Source: Colwellia sp. Arc7-D (GTDB lineage: Bacteria; Pseudomonadota; Gammaproteobacteria; Enterobacterales; Alteromonadaceae). Taken from it: 64,000 nucleotides of DNA. Each line of letters opens with the position of its first letter. Positions within the stretch are counted from its first letter, which is position 1. The stretch is taken from NCBI RefSeq assembly GCF_003061515.1, contig NZ_CP028924.1, positions 930,001 through 994,000 of the forward strand, read 5' to 3'. A model generated the notes under the pieces. It did no database searches. It was not told the DNA's origin and saw only the letters and a program-made list of their open reading frames with translations. This document shows positions 1 to 10,700 of this stretch, in pieces. The position numbers were made by a program, and so were the translations under genes.

Positions 1-370
1 CATAAACAGCTATGTAAAAGAACGAGGTTAATTTTAGCAAGCCATACAGTGATGAACCCCTAAAATTAAGCGCGCGAATTATAGCAAACTAATAATCAAT
101 TTGCGATACCCTTCTTTATTAATAACTAATAGAACTTACTTATCTTAAATAAAGTTATAGCGTATCAATTCAAACTTAGCTGTCTTTAATTTATCTATAT
201 AAGCGAAAGAGCTAAGCCATATTGATAAACACTAATTAACAAATATAAAAGACGTGATTTTTTCGCAGTACAAGTATAAGGTTCTATGTTAATATTATCG
301 GCAATTTTAGCCATCTAGATAGGCAACATTATATTTAAATTGTTGTCTTCGAATTAAGTAAGTGTAAATA
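1..370. other. Intergenic region upstream of trmJ
   Basis: This AT-rich 370-base stretch has no convincing open frame. The first three bases read CAT, which on the minus strand would be an ATG leading out of the window. In many gammaproteobacteria suhB is divergent from trmJ, so this could be the suhB start, but no coding sequence is visible to test it. The promoter of trmJ should lie here; I see no unambiguous -35/-10 pair. Confidence 0.4.
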
Positions 371-1120
371 ATGTCAGATTCTTTATTAAACAAAGTACGC
401 ATAGTCCTCGTTAATACCTCAGATTGTCGTAATATCGGTTCAGCAGCTCGCGCTATGAAAACAATGGGCTTAACAGATCTCGTTTTAGTTGATCCTATTG
501 AAATGCCTAACGGTCAGGCGCAAGCTTTAGCCGCTGGCGCAACAGATGTGCTAAAAGGTGCCAGAGTTGTATCGACGCTAGAAGAAGCCATTGATGATTG
601 TGGTTTAGTGGTGGGTACAAGTGCTCGTTCACGCACATTACCTTGGCCTATGCTAGAGCCTCGCGGCTGTGGTGAAAAACTGATCACCGAAGCACAAGAA
701 TATCCAGTTGCCTTGGTATTTGGTCGTGAAAGTAGCGGTTTAACCAATGAAGAACTGCAGTTATGTCATTTTCATGTGCAAATTCCAGCGAATCCAGAAT
801 ACAGTTCATTGAATTTAGCTATGGCGGTACAAACATTAAGTTATGAAGTACGCACAAGCTTTTTGATTCATGAACAAGAAGCGTTCACGCAGGCTGACAA
901 CGAAGAATATCCGCTTGTTGATGAAACTGAGCGCTTTTATCAACACTTTGAAAATGCATTAAAAGACACTGGCTTTATTGTACCAAGCCATCCAGGTTTG
1001 GTGATGACAAAGTTACGTCGTTTGTTTAATCGTGCTAGACCTGATGTTAAAGAGTTGAAAATGATGCGTGGTATTTTAGCCTCAGTTGAACGCGCTGCTA
1101 AAAGTGACAATAAAGATTAA
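371..1120 (+). CDS. trmJ: tRNA (cytidine/uridine-32-2'-O)-methyltransferase TrmJ
   Basis: SPOUT-class methyltransferase of 249 residues that 2'-O-methylates position 32 of tRNAs using S-adenosylmethionine. The N-terminus ([20 protein letters not shown]) is the family signature. The knot-forming SAM-binding segment is seen around residues 113-155 ([17 protein letters not shown], then [16 protein letters not shown]). The length equals that of the E. coli protein. It lies just upstream of cysE and the isc operon on the same strand, as in many relatives. The ATG has only a weak ribosome site, but the conserved N-terminus supports this start. Family assignment is very secure. Confidence 0.95.
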   Translation: MSDSLLNKVRIVLVNTSDCRNIGSAARAMKTMGLTDLVLVDPIEMPNGQAQALAAGATDVLKGARVVSTLEEAIDDCGLVVGTSARSRTLPWPMLEPRGCGEKLITEAQEYPVALVFGRESSGLTNEELQLCHFHVQIPANPEYSSLNLAMAVQTLSYEVRTSFLIHEQEAFTQADNEEYPLVDETERFYQHFENALKDTGFIVPSHPGLVMTKLRRLFNRARPDVKELKMMRGILASVERAAKSDNKD

Positions 1121-1124
1121 TGAT

Positions 1125-1164
1125 AGCCATAAATAGTGACTCAACTATTTATCTAATTATGGCT
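1125..1164 (+). terminator. Stem-loop between trmJ and cysE
   Basis: AGCCATAAATAGT pairs with ACTATTTAT and then ATGGCT, forming an interrupted hairpin directly after the trmJ stop, followed by a short TTTC tail. It may be a weak terminator or an mRNA 3'-end structure. The T-run is poor. Confidence 0.4.
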
Positions 1165-1191
1165 TTCGAATAAAGAATTAAGGAACGTAAA

Positions 1192-2001
1192 ATGTTTGAC
1201 CGCATGAAAGAAGACATCAATAGTGTATTTGATCGAGATCCTGCAGCACGCAATGTCTTTGAAGTTTTAACAAACTACCCTGGTTTGCATGCGGTTTGGT
1301 TTCACCGTTTGAGCCACAGTTTGTGGAAAAACAACTGGAAATGGTTAGGGCGCTCTTTATCGACATTTTCACGTTGGTTAACTGGCATCGAGATTCATCC
1401 TGGTGCAACTATTGGTCGTCGATTTTTTATCGATCATGGTATGGGGGTAGTTATTGGTGGCACTGCAGAAATTGGTGACGACGTTACTTTATATCAAGGT
1501 GTTACTTTAGGTGGTACAAGTTGGAAAGAAGGCAAACGCCATCCAACTTTAATGGACAATGTTGTTATTGGTGCTGGTGCTAAAATATTAGGGCCCATTA
1601 CTATTGGCAAGCACGGCAAAGTTGGATCAAACTCTGTTGTGGTAAAAGATGTACCTGAAAATGCAACTGCGGTTGGCATACCTGCTCGAATTGTTAATTC
1701 TAACAAGAATAAAGGCGATGCGGAAAAGCGTGAAAAAGTAGCTAAAAAATATGGCTTTGATGCTTATGCTGTTGCTACAGATAACCCTGATCCTGTTGCT
1801 AAGGCAATTGGTCGTTTGCTTGATCATATGCACTTAATGGACAATAAAATTTCTTCTTTATGTCGAGAGGTTAACCAGTTAGGTGGTGAAGTTTGTCAAG
1901 AAGATCTACCTGAATTAAAAGTTGGTGAGTTCGACGAAGATGAAAAAGCTGCTGCTAAACGCAGAGAAGGCATTAAAGAGTCTTTTGACCCAACAATATA
2001 G
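1192..2001 (+). CDS. cysE: Serine O-acetyltransferase CysE
   Basis: Transfers an acetyl group from acetyl-CoA to L-serine, giving O-acetylserine for cysteine synthesis in the cytoplasm. The 269-residue protein has a helical N-terminal part and a left-handed beta-helix of hexapeptide repeats at about residues 65-165 ([36 protein letters not shown]). The catalytic His is in the IDHG motif. The C-terminal tail after residue 170 is longer than in minimal SATs and ends in a charged, Lys/Glu-rich stretch. Its place before iscR links cysteine supply to Fe-S cluster assembly, because cysteine is the sulfur donor for IscS. A good ribosome site (AAGGAA) precedes the ATG. Confidence 0.94.
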   Translation: MFDRMKEDINSVFDRDPAARNVFEVLTNYPGLHAVWFHRLSHSLWKNNWKWLGRSLSTFSRWLTGIEIHPGATIGRRFFIDHGMGVVIGGTAEIGDDVTLYQGVTLGGTSWKEGKRHPTLMDNVVIGAGAKILGPITIGKHGKVGSNSVVVKDVPENATAVGIPARIVNSNKNKGDAEKREKVAKKYGFDAYAVATDNPDPVAKAIGRLLDHMHLMDNKISSLCREVNQLGGEVCQEDLPELKVGEFDEDEKAAAKRREGIKESFDPTI

Positions 2002-2113
2002 CTTTTAGATATAAACCGTTTTTATATGATATATAGACAAAATAGTTAAGTTTTATGTGTTAATGCCCACCAATATTCTCCTTTTTATTGACTAATTATT
2101 AAAGCCGCGTAAA

Positions 2114-2138
2114 ATACCTGAGTAAATCACTCGGGTAT
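2114..2138 (+). promoter_or_regulatory. IscR type 1-like binding site A
   Basis: A 25-bp dyad matches the E. coli IscR type 1 consensus (ATASYYGACTRwwwYAGTCRRSTAT) except for one symmetric change in each half (GAGT/ACTC instead of GACT/AGTC). It sits immediately upstream of the iscR promoter. The same dyad could also work as a hairpin ending the cysE transcript. Confidence 0.7.
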
Positions 2139-2163
2139 TTAGTTGACTATTTTATAGGGATAT
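2139..2163 (+). promoter_or_regulatory. IscR type 1-like binding site B overlapping the iscR promoter
   Basis: This 25-bp stretch abuts site A. It keeps the left half TTAGTTGACTA and the trailing GG-TAT of the type 1 consensus. A candidate promoter lies within it and beyond: TTGACT at 2143-2148, a 16-bp spacer, and TAAAAT at 2165-2170. Holo-IscR bound here would block RNA polymerase, as in the E. coli autorepression circuit. Confidence 0.65.
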
Positions 2164-2197
2164 GTAAAATTGCGCAGCAAATTGATAGGAGTATTAA

Positions 2198-2707
2198 ATG
2201 AAATTGACGTCTAAAGGCCGATATGCGGTAACAGCGATGCTTGATGTGGCTATACATGCCGTAACAGGACCTGTGCCATTGGCTGATATTTCAGAACGCC
2301 AAGGCATTTCATTATCATACTTAGAACAACTTTTTTCACGCCTAAGAAAGTACGGACTTGTAAATAGTGTTCGTGGCCCAGGTGGTGGTTATCGTTTAGG
2401 TCAATGTTCAGCACAAATTACCGTTGCCGATGTTATCAACGCTGTTGATGAAAGTATCAATGCCACCAAATGTGGCGGTACAGGTAATTGTCAAGATGGA
2501 CAACAATGCTTAACGCATTACTTATGGACTGATTTAAGCGATAGAATTGAAGATTTTTTAAAAAGCATTTCACTTGCCGAGCTCGTCGAGCAACGAAATG
2601 TTAAAATTGTGTCACAACGACAAGATGAAGCCACAGCGAAAGCGCGCAAATCACCCTCGTTAGAGACCTTAATTACCACTCGCAATATTATGAATGACTG
2701 GCATTAA
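2198..2707 (+). CDS. iscR: Fe-S cluster regulator IscR
   Basis: Rrf2-family [2Fe-2S] transcription regulator of 169 residues that senses cluster status and represses the isc operon when loaded. The N-terminal winged helix ([16 protein letters not shown]) is typical. The three cluster-ligating cysteines fall at residues 92, 98 and 104, the same numbers as in E. coli IscR. A ribosome site (AGGAG) lies 7 bases before the ATG. It is the first gene of the operon, with iscS 29 bases downstream. The two type 1-like sites directly upstream support autoregulation. Confidence 0.96.
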   Translation: MKLTSKGRYAVTAMLDVAIHAVTGPVPLADISERQGISLSYLEQLFSRLRKYGLVNSVRGPGGGYRLGQCSAQITVADVINAVDESINATKCGGTGNCQDGQQCLTHYLWTDLSDRIEDFLKSISLAELVEQRNVKIVSQRQDEATAKARKSPSLETLITTRNIMNDWH

Positions 2708-2736
2708 TGGCTAGTACAATTGGAGATTATTAATCA

Positions 2737-3951
2737 ATGAAGCTTCCTATTTATTTTGATTATTCAGCGACCACACCAGTAGACAAGCGTGTAGCTGAAA
2801 AAATGATGCAATATATGACAACTGATGGTTTTTACGGAAACCCAGCATCACGCTCACACAAATTCGGCTGGCAAGCAGAAGAAGCGGTTGATATCGCTCG
2901 TAATCAAATTGCTGACTTGATCAACGCTGATCCACGTGAAATTGTTATTACTTCTGGTGCAACAGAGTCGAATAACCTTGGTATTAAAGGTGCCGCTAAG
3001 TTTTATAGCAAAAAAGGTAAGCACATTATTACCTGTAAAACTGAGCATAAAGCTGTACTAGACACTTGTCGTGAACTTGAACGTCAAGGTTTTGAGGTAA
3101 CGTACCTTGACCCAGAAAGTAATGGTTTAATTGATTTAAACAAATTAAACGATGCAATGCGTGATGACACAGTATTAGTGAGCATTATGCATGTGAATAA
3201 CGAAATTGGTGTTATTCAAGACATTGCTGAAATTGGCGAAATGTGTCGTGCTCGTAAAATTATATTCCATGTTGATGCTGCGCAAAGCGCTGGTAAAATC
3301 AACATAGACTTGCAACATTTAAAAGTTGACCTTATGTCTTTCTCGGCTCATAAAATTTATGGTCCTAAAGGTATTGGTGCACTTTATGTTCGTCGTAAGC
3401 CTCGTATTCGCCTTGAAGCGCAAATGCACGGTGGCGGTCATGAGCGTGGTATGCGCTCTGGTACATTAGCGACACACCAAATTGTTGGTATGGGTGAAGC
3501 ATTTAGAATTGCCAAAGAAGAATTAGCACAAGACGAAGCACATGTAATTACAATGCGTGATCGTTTATGGGCTGGTTTGAACGATATGGAACAAGTTTTT
3601 ATTAACGGCGATGCAGACAAACGCTACCCGGGTAACTTAAACGTTAGCTTTAACTTTGTTGAAGGCGAATCGTTAATTATGGCGCTTAAAGACTTAGCTG
3701 TATCTTCAGGTTCAGCTTGTACATCAGCAAGTTTAGAGCCGTCATACGTATTACGAGCTTTAGGGCTTAATGATGAAATGGCACATAGCTCAATTCGTTT
3801 TAGCTTTGGTCGTTTCACTACAGAAGAAGAAATTGACTATGCCATTGACCTGATTAAAAAGGCAATTGGCCATTTACGTGACATGTCACCGCTTTGGGAA
3901 ATGTTCAAAGACGGTATCGATTTAGACTCAATAGAGTGGGCTGCTCATTAG
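2737..3951 (+). CDS. iscS: Cysteine desulfurase IscS
   Basis: PLP-dependent class V desulfurase that takes sulfur from cysteine and passes it as persulfide to IscU and to tRNA thiolation partners. It is 404 residues, equal to E. coli IscS. The Schiff-base lysine is Lys206 in [10 protein letters not shown]. The active-site Cys328 lies in the mobile loop [15 protein letters not shown]. It is followed by iscU after 18 bases, so the genes are surely cotranscribed. Confidence 0.97.
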   Translation: MKLPIYFDYSATTPVDKRVAEKMMQYMTTDGFYGNPASRSHKFGWQAEEAVDIARNQIADLINADPREIVITSGATESNNLGIKGAAKFYSKKGKHIITCKTEHKAVLDTCRELERQGFEVTYLDPESNGLIDLNKLNDAMRDDTVLVSIMHVNNEIGVIQDIAEIGEMCRARKIIFHVDAAQSAGKINIDLQHLKVDLMSFSAHKIYGPKGIGALYVRRKPRIRLEAQMHGGGHERGMRSGTLATHQIVGMGEAFRIAKEELAQDEAHVITMRDRLWAGLNDMEQVFINGDADKRYPGNLNVSFNFVEGESLIMALKDLAVSSGSACTSASLEPSYVLRALGLNDEMAHSSIRFSFGRFTTEEEIDYAIDLIKKAIGHLRDMSPLWEMFKDGIDLDSIEWAAH

Positions 3952-3969
3952 AGCACTAGGAGAAATAAC

Positions 3970-4353
3970 ATGGCTTATAGCGAAAAAGTAATTGATCATT
4001 ATGAAAATCCACGCAACGTTGGTTCATTAGATAAAAACGATCCACAAGTTGCTACAGGTATGGTTGGCGCACCCGCGTGTGGTGATGTTATGAAACTACA
4101 ACTTAAAATTTCTGCAGACGGTATTATCGAAGATGCGAAATTTAAAACTTACGGTTGTGGTTCTGCAATTGCATCAAGCTCATTAGTAACAGAATGGGTT
4201 AAAGGTAAATCAATTGATGAAGCTGGCGAAATTAAAAACACCGCTATTGCTGAAGAACTTGCATTACCGCCAGTAAAAATTCACTGTTCAATCCTAGCGG
4301 AAGACGCAATTAAAGCGGCAATCGAAGATTACCGTAGTAAGCAAAAAGCTTAA
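3970..4353 (+). CDS. iscU: Fe-S cluster scaffold IscU
   Basis: Scaffold of 127 residues on which [2Fe-2S] clusters are built. The ligands are Cys37 (APACGD), Cys63 (YGCGSA) and Cys106 (KIHCSIL). The LPPVK motif recognised by the HscA chaperone precedes the last cysteine. All conserved residues are present, and the length matches the family. It lies between iscS and iscA. Confidence 0.97.
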   Translation: MAYSEKVIDHYENPRNVGSLDKNDPQVATGMVGAPACGDVMKLQLKISADGIIEDAKFKTYGCGSAIASSSLVTEWVKGKSIDEAGEIKNTAIAEELALPPVKIHCSILAEDAIKAAIEDYRSKQKA

Positions 4354-4367
4354 GCTGGAGATAAACT

Positions 4368-4691
4368 ATGAGTGTAACGATGACACCTGCTGCATCTGAC
4401 AGGGTAAAGTCGTTTATCGAAAACCGAGGCAAGGGCCTTGGTTTACGATTAGGTATTAAAACAACAGGTTGTTCTGGTTTAGCTTATGTACTTGAATTTG
4501 TAGATGATCTAAATGAAGACGACACGCTGTTTTCCATCAATGACTGTAATATCATTATTGATGGTAAAAGCTTGGTTTACCTTGATGGTATCGAACTTGA
4601 TTTTGTTAAAGAAGGTTTGAACGAAGGCTTTAAATTCACCAACCCAAACGCTAAAGGCGAATGTGGCTGTGGTGAAAGTTTTAATGTTTAG
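4368..4691 (+). CDS. iscA: A-type Fe-S carrier IscA
   Basis: A 107-residue HesB/IscA-family protein that accepts and delivers Fe-S clusters or iron. The three invariant cysteines are Cys35 (TGCSGLAY), Cys99 and Cys101 (ECGCGESF). It starts 14 bases after iscU with the ribosome site GGAG and is part of the isc operon. Confidence 0.96.
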   Translation: MSVTMTPAASDRVKSFIENRGKGLGLRLGIKTTGCSGLAYVLEFVDDLNEDDTLFSINDCNIIIDGKSLVYLDGIELDFVKEGLNEGFKFTNPNAKGECGCGESFNV

Positions 4692-4718
4692 TGAACGACT
4701 AACTTCACTGGAGTGGTT

Positions 4719-5246
4719 TTGAATTATTTTGAATTATTTGGTTTAGATATTCAGTTCAATATTGATTTGGCTAAACTTTCAACACTTTATCAAACATTAC
4801 AAAAAAAAGTGCATCCTGACCGTTTTGCTCATGCATCTAGCCAAGAGCAAATGTTAGCCGTTAAGAAATCAACGCTGATTAACGATGCCTATCAAACACT
4901 GAAAAAACCGCTAAAACGTGCGCAATACTTATTAGAATTGCGCGGTGTTAGCATGCCTAGCGAGCAAGCTTCATTTGGTGATGTGAGCTTTTTAATGCAC
5001 CAAATGGAATTGCGTGAAATGCTAGATGACGTTAAACAAGCTGATGATATAGATGCAGCCGTGTTTAACGCTTCACAAGTGTTTGAAACAGAATATCAGC
5101 AACTGTTTACTCAGTTGCAAACGCAATTGGCAGATAACACAACTGAGTCAAACAGTTCAGCATGCGACAATTTAAGAAAACTTAAATTTTATCAAAAACT
5201 GCATGTTGAACTCGAAAAACTCGAAGAGTTGTTGTTAGACGACTAA
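4719..5246 (+). CDS. hscB: Fe-S co-chaperone HscB
   Basis: J-domain co-chaperone that presents IscU to HscA and stimulates its ATPase. The J domain (about residues 1-75) holds the HPD motif in KVHPDRF. The C-terminal part is the three-helix IscU-binding bundle. I prefer the TTG at 4719, which gives MNYFELFGLD, aligning with E. coli MDYFTLFGL and leaving five bases after the TGGAG ribosome site. The GTG at 4713 overlaps that site. The predicted protein is then 175 residues. Confidence 0.93.
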   Translation: MNYFELFGLDIQFNIDLAKLSTLYQTLQKKVHPDRFAHASSQEQMLAVKKSTLINDAYQTLKKPLKRAQYLLELRGVSMPSEQASFGDVSFLMHQMELREMLDDVKQADDIDAAVFNASQVFETEYQQLFTQLQTQLADNTTESNSSACDNLRKLKFYQKLHVELEKLEELLLDD

Positions 5247-5263
5247 GTTACAAAATTAAGACG

Positions 5264-5304
5264 TTAATAGCGACATTACTGTATAAAAACGATGTCGTTA
5301 TTAA
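5264..5304 (+). other. Stem-loop between hscB and hscA
   Basis: TTAATAGCGACAT pairs with ATGTCGTTATTAA (one G-U pair) around a 15-base loop in the 97-base hscB-hscA gap, which is long for this operon. There is no T-run on the plus strand. It may be an mRNA processing or stability element rather than a terminator. Confidence 0.5.
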
Positions 5305-5343
5305 TAAAAAATCCGTAAAACTATTACCTAACGAGCTTTTACA

Positions 5344-7206
5344 ATGGCATTATTACAAATCGCTGAACCTGGGCAAAGTACCGTTCCTCATGAACATCGA
5401 CTCGCCGCTGGCATTGACCTCGGTACCACAAATTCATTAATTGCTAGCGTAAAAAGTGGCTTGGCTGAAACTATTGTTGATGCGCATGGCCTCGACATTT
5501 TACCTTCTGTAGTAAGCTACCAAAGCAATGACATTCTTGTCGGTAACGACGCGAAGGCTTTTGCTGTAAGTGACCCTGAAAATACCATCGTATCGGCAAA
5601 GCGTTTAATCGGACGTTCTAAAACTGATATTAACAACAAATATGCATCGCTGCCTTATTCCTTTGCTGGTGATGAAAACCACCCGTCAATTGTGACACGA
5701 ACGGGGGATGTTAATCCTGTGCAAGTGTCAGCTGAAATTCTTAAAACTCTGGTAAAGCGTGCAGAAGCTTCCTTAGGTGGCGAGCTTACTGGTGTGGTGA
5801 TCACGGTGCCAGCATATTTTGATGACGCACAACGTCATAGCACGAAAGACGCGGCAAAATTAGCCGGTGTTAACGTACTACGTTTGCTTAACGAACCAAC
5901 AGCCGCAGCGGTTGCTTATGGTTTAGACAGTGGACAAGAAGGCGTTGTAGCGGTTTATGATTTAGGTGGTGGTACGTTTGATATTTCAATATTGCGCTTA
6001 AATAAAGGTGTATTTGAAGTATTAGCAACCGGTGGCGATTCTGCACTTGGTGGCGATGACTTTGATGGCATATTAGTTGAATATCTTATCGCACAAGCTG
6101 GTTTAGTTCGCCCACTGACTACTTCTATGGAACGACAACTAACACAACAAGCGTGTTTGGCTAAAGAACAATTATCAAACACTGAGAGTGTTGATGTTTC
6201 ATTAGCCCTTGCCGACGACAAAACATGGACAGGTAAAGTTACGCGTAGTGACTTTGAACAACTTATTGCTCCTTTAGTGAAAAAAACATTACGTGCTTGT
6301 CGACGTGCAGTAAAAGATGCTGAACTTGTGATTGAAGATGTTATAGAAGTTGTCATGGTTGGCGGTTCTACACGTGTTCCTTTAGTTCGCATCGAAGTTG
6401 AAAATTTCTTCAAACGACAGCCTTTAACCTCAATTGACCCTGATAAAGTTGTTGCGTTAGGCGCCGCTATTCAAGCAGATATATTGGCGGGTAATAAACC
6501 TGACAGTGACATTTTATTACTTGATGTTATCCCTTTGTCATTAGGTTTAGAAACCATGGGCGGCCTAGTTGAGAAAGTTATTTCACGCAATACCACGATC
6601 CCTGTCGCTAAAGCCCAAGAATTTACTACTTTCAAAGATGGCCAAACAGCCATGGCAGTCCATGTATTACAAGGTGAACGAGAGCTTGTTGAAGACTGTC
6701 GTTCTTTAGCACGCTTTGAGCTAAGAGGTATACCTGCTATGACCGCAGGTGCTGCACACATTCGCGTTACTTTTAAAGTAGACGCAGATGGCTTGCTAGA
6801 AGTTTCTGCAATGGAAAAATCAACAGGTGTTGAGTCAGGCATTACCGTTAAACCAAGCTTTGGTTTAGAAGCTGATGAAATTACGACGATGTTAAAAGAC
6901 TCAATGGAAAATGCAGAACAAGATATTCAGGCACGTATGCTTAAAGAGCAACAAGTTGAAGCATCACGTGTTATAGAGTCAGTTAAAGCAGCACTTACCG
7001 CTGATAGTGCATTACTTGAAAATGACGAGATAAACGTCATTAATGATGCTATTACTGCACTCGATAAAATAAGCCAAACAGGTAATGCCGATGAAATCGA
7101 AGCGGCGTTAGACACATTAAATAATAGTACCGCCATATTTGCTGAGCGTAGAATGGATTCATCTATCAAAACAGCACTATCTGGCCATTCAGTAGACGAG
7201 GTTTAG
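5344..7206 (+). CDS. hscA: Fe-S chaperone HscA
   Basis: Hsp70-family chaperone specialised for cluster transfer from IscU. It is 620 residues. The ATPase domain (about residues 20-385) shows the phosphate-binding GIDLGTTNS, the AYGLD segment and the [12 protein letters not shown] motif. The substrate-binding domain follows from about residue 390 ([17 protein letters not shown]). It acts with the upstream hscB product and recognises the LPPVK motif of IscU. The fdx gene starts four bases after its stop. Confidence 0.96.
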   Translation: MALLQIAEPGQSTVPHEHRLAAGIDLGTTNSLIASVKSGLAETIVDAHGLDILPSVVSYQSNDILVGNDAKAFAVSDPENTIVSAKRLIGRSKTDINNKYASLPYSFAGDENHPSIVTRTGDVNPVQVSAEILKTLVKRAEASLGGELTGVVITVPAYFDDAQRHSTKDAAKLAGVNVLRLLNEPTAAAVAYGLDSGQEGVVAVYDLGGGTFDISILRLNKGVFEVLATGGDSALGGDDFDGILVEYLIAQAGLVRPLTTSMERQLTQQACLAKEQLSNTESVDVSLALADDKTWTGKVTRSDFEQLIAPLVKKTLRACRRAVKDAELVIEDVIEVVMVGGSTRVPLVRIEVENFFKRQPLTSIDPDKVVALGAAIQADILAGNKPDSDILLLDVIPLSLGLETMGGLVEKVISRNTTIPVAKAQEFTTFKDGQTAMAVHVLQGERELVEDCRSLARFELRGIPAMTAGAAHIRVTFKVDADGLLEVSAMEKSTGVESGITVKPSFGLEADEITTMLKDSMENAEQDIQARMLKEQQVEASRVIESVKAALTADSALLENDEINVINDAITALDKISQTGNADEIEAALDTLNNSTAIFAERRMDSSIKTALSGHSVDEV

Positions 7207-7210
7207 TTAC

Positions 7211-7549
7211 ATGCCACAGATTATATTTTTACCGAACGAAGAACTATGTCCAGATGGGGCAGTTGTTCAAGCCGAAAAAGGCGAAAGCGTATTAAACGTA
7301 GCACTGAGAAATGATATTGGTGTTGAACATGCTTGTGAAAAAGTTTGTGCATGTACTACATGTCATATGATTATTCGCGAAGGCTTCGACTCAATTGCTG
7401 AGGGCGACGAACTTGAAGATGACATGCTTGATAAAGCATGGGGATTAGAGCCTGAATCACGTTTAAGTTGCCAGGCGTTAGTCGGTGATGAAGACCTAGT
7501 CGTCGAAATTCCTAAATATACTGTCAATATGGTGTCTGAAAATCACTAG
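7211..7549 (+). CDS. fdx: ISC-type [2Fe-2S] ferredoxin
   Basis: Adrenodoxin-type ferredoxin of 112 residues that supplies electrons for cluster assembly. Cluster ligands are Cys42, Cys48 and Cys51 (CEKVCACTTC) and the cysteine of RLSCQAL near residue 87. It ends the operon in this window. The terminator follows within 30 bases, and no iscX gene is present, unlike E. coli. Confidence 0.96.
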   Translation: MPQIIFLPNEELCPDGAVVQAEKGESVLNVALRNDIGVEHACEKVCACTTCHMIIREGFDSIAEGDELEDDMLDKAWGLEPESRLSCQALVGDEDLVVEIPKYTVNMVSENH

Positions 7550-7574
7550 TTGATTTAGCTACATCGATTTATAT

Positions 7575-7609
7575 AAAAGGGTAATAACAGCAATGTTATT
7601 ACCCTTTTT
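7575..7609 (+). terminator. Rho-independent terminator of the isc operon
   Basis: AAAAGGGTAATAACA pairs perfectly with TGTTATTACCCTTTT around a GCAA tetraloop, followed by a T-run. The A-run on the other side could make it work in both directions. Confidence 0.9.
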
Positions 7610-7773
7610 ACGTTTATGCTCAAAGTGCATAAACTGCTATTTCATTTGTAATAAAATGCTAGATAAATTTTATTTAAGCGCTTAATTTACACTTATTAAA
7701 CAAGTTTTTAAATTGTAAATAATATGTTAAATTCGATGTAATTATTATATCGGCTCTATCAAGGGAATGAAAA

Positions 7774-10700
7774 ATGAAGTGTTTTGTCTATGTGGTTTTG
7801 TTGTTGTCAAATATTTTATTATCAAATTATGCTGTTGCTCAAGAAGCTAAGCTAGTAAAAAAGGCAGAGTGGGGCTCGGGTAGTTATGAGCATATGGTAG
7901 AAATTGATAACCATTACTATATAGCAACTAGTTCTGGGGAAGTTGATGTAATCGACCCTGAATTAACAGGAGAGGACTCACTTATAGATCAAATAAAATT
8001 TGATTTTGAACCTGATATTCGTGCAATCACTAAGTTTAAAGATTTTTTAGTTATTTTAACTAACGACAAAATTAATATATATAGTATCGCTGACGTTACA
8101 AATATTACGCAAGTTTACTCATTAACTGTTTTAGGGCATTGGAATGTCACAGTGGCTTATCAAGGTGATAATTTATATTACGTAGATGGCGATAGCAAAA
8201 TTTACGTCATTGAAGAAACCGAAGGCGTTTTCAGTCTTACCAATGTCATTCAATCACAAGAAAGTGACTATAATGAAGAGGTTTATGTTTCTGATCGAAA
8301 TTTATTTATTGAAGGTTCAACGCTTTATTATGTATATAGAGTGCAACAGGGCCAAACACTTTCGACTAAGATAGAGTCATACCAACTCGCAGACTTAACG
8401 TTAAGTGATTCAGGGGTACTAGAAGGTATTGGTATATCTGGGAACAGTGTTTATTTGGGGGATGGACGCTTTGTCATTTCTAATTATCAATATTTATATT
8501 TGATTAAATTAATGGATGGGCAAGTCAGTATTTTAAATGACTTTGATACTATTCAATATAACAAAATCTTTCATTTAACAGCAAAAGAAAATACTGTTAA
8601 AGCCATTTCTGACAACGCGATTTATACATTTCAAATCACTGAAGCCAATACAATAAGTACTTCTTATACAGAAAGTTTAACCGATTACTTCTTTTCAAAC
8701 TCTTATATGCGTTATGTGTACTGGCGTGATGACAAGCTTATTGGTCTTAATACTAAATCAGGTGTTTTTGAAATAGAACTTATTAATGGCGCTATAGATA
8801 GCGTAGCATTTTCTTATAATCAAAGCGGCCATATGGGTAAGGCTGTTATTGAAAGCAACCTGGTATATTTACCTCGTGAATCACGCATAGATATTGTTAA
8901 CATTGCTGATATTGACAATATTACTTTGCAAAATAGTATTATCGAAGATGTTAAAGACATAGAGAGAATATCAGCTAATTTATTTTTTTCTAACGAGATA
9001 ATGATTAGTAATAAAACAATAGTGAGTGATAGTGAAATTCAACTAAACAGCGAAGTTACAGTTAATAATAAAACCGCTCCACTATTATTTAAAGGTAGTA
9101 ATATATTTAACACAAATTTTGATACTGAATCTTCAGTTATGCGACATAACGTTATCTCACCTTATAGTTTGTATGAGGTTCCTAAGGAAGCTAGCATCTC
9201 TGACCCTATCAACTCTTGCCCACAAAAATTAGGTTTTCTTGCGGATACACTAATAGCATCAGACCCATGTGGGAATAATAGATTCCATTTATTTACAGAC
9301 TATGACACCGACGATTTTGCATACAGTAAAACAATAGAACTTGGGTTTAGCTATTATCAGCTAGTGATAGGTAACGACTATATTTATCTGATAAGTCCGC
9401 AAGGAATAAAAATTGTTGAACTGACAGAGTCTGAAGAATTCGTAGAAGTTAATTCAATTGATATGGCATTTTCAGCACTCAATGGTATAAGTGCTGACAT
9501 TTTAGAAGGCTATTTACTTATTTCAGATGGCTTTTATTTTCATCTGTTTGATACCTCTGAGCCTAACTTGCCAACCTTGATCTCGAAAGCAAAAATAAAT
9601 GATTTTGAGTGGCGTGAGGCCAACTTTCAAATAGCAGATAGTTATGTGCTTGTGACAACCAAAGATCAAGGACAGGTAAAGTTTTTTCAAATAAACAAAG
9701 CGCCAATAGCTAATGTTTTCTCGCTTGAGATCAATGAAGATGAAATTTCAGAACCTTTAAGTGCCTTTATAGATCCAGAGGCAGATGCTTTAGACGTTTC
9801 TATTATTAATGATGCTCTTCATGGTGAGGTAACCGTTGATGGCGAAGAAATAACATACACACCAAATGGAAACTTTAATGGTGAAGACTCCATTTCGATA
9901 AAAGCTGAAGATATACATGGTAACTTTAGTGAGCACGAATTATTGGTTACTGTAAATTCAATTAATGACGCACCTACCATTATAACAAGCGCGTTATCAA
10001 CCGATGAAGACATAGTGTTGACGTCTGAAATCGCTTTTGAAGATATAGAGAATGACGATGTAGAATTTAATTTAATAACGGAACCTACCAATGGTTTAGT
10101 GTCTATTTCTTTACAGGGTTTGTTAACTTATACCCCTGAGGTGAATTTTTTTGGTGAAGACTCGCTTGTTGTTTCAATTACCGATCAAAATAACGGTGTT
10201 AGTGAAAAGGAAATAGCGATAACGGTTACTTCTGTAAATGACAAGCCTGAAATTGTTAGCATGACTTTTAATATTGATGAAGATCGTTTGCTATCTGATC
10301 AAATTACAGCCACAGATGTTGATAGTGAAACATTAACGTTTTCAATTATCTCTGCCCCTGAATCAGGTGCCTTAAATTTGCAAGACTCAGGTCACTTCAA
10401 CTATCAGCCAAATGCTGATTATGACCAACAAGATAGTTTTGAAGTTGCAGTTACAGATGAACAAGGAGGGATGAGTCAGACCAAAATTATTATTGATGTT
10501 AACCCTGTGAATGATGCACCTGTTTTTGAAGTAAATAATTTTTTCATAAATGAAGATACAGCATTAACACAGAATATACTTTTCTTTGATGTAGACTCTG
10601 GGGTTCACACAGCTGAGCTTGTGACTCCTGCAACTAATGGCACTGTTGAGTTAAATGGCGGTTCTGCTTTTACTTATACTCCGAGTAATAATTTTTCAGG

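Noticed and set aside
5955-6413. 152-codon minus-strand frame inside hscA
   Set aside because: Low-complexity Ser/Thr-rich antisense frame of a strongly supported gene.
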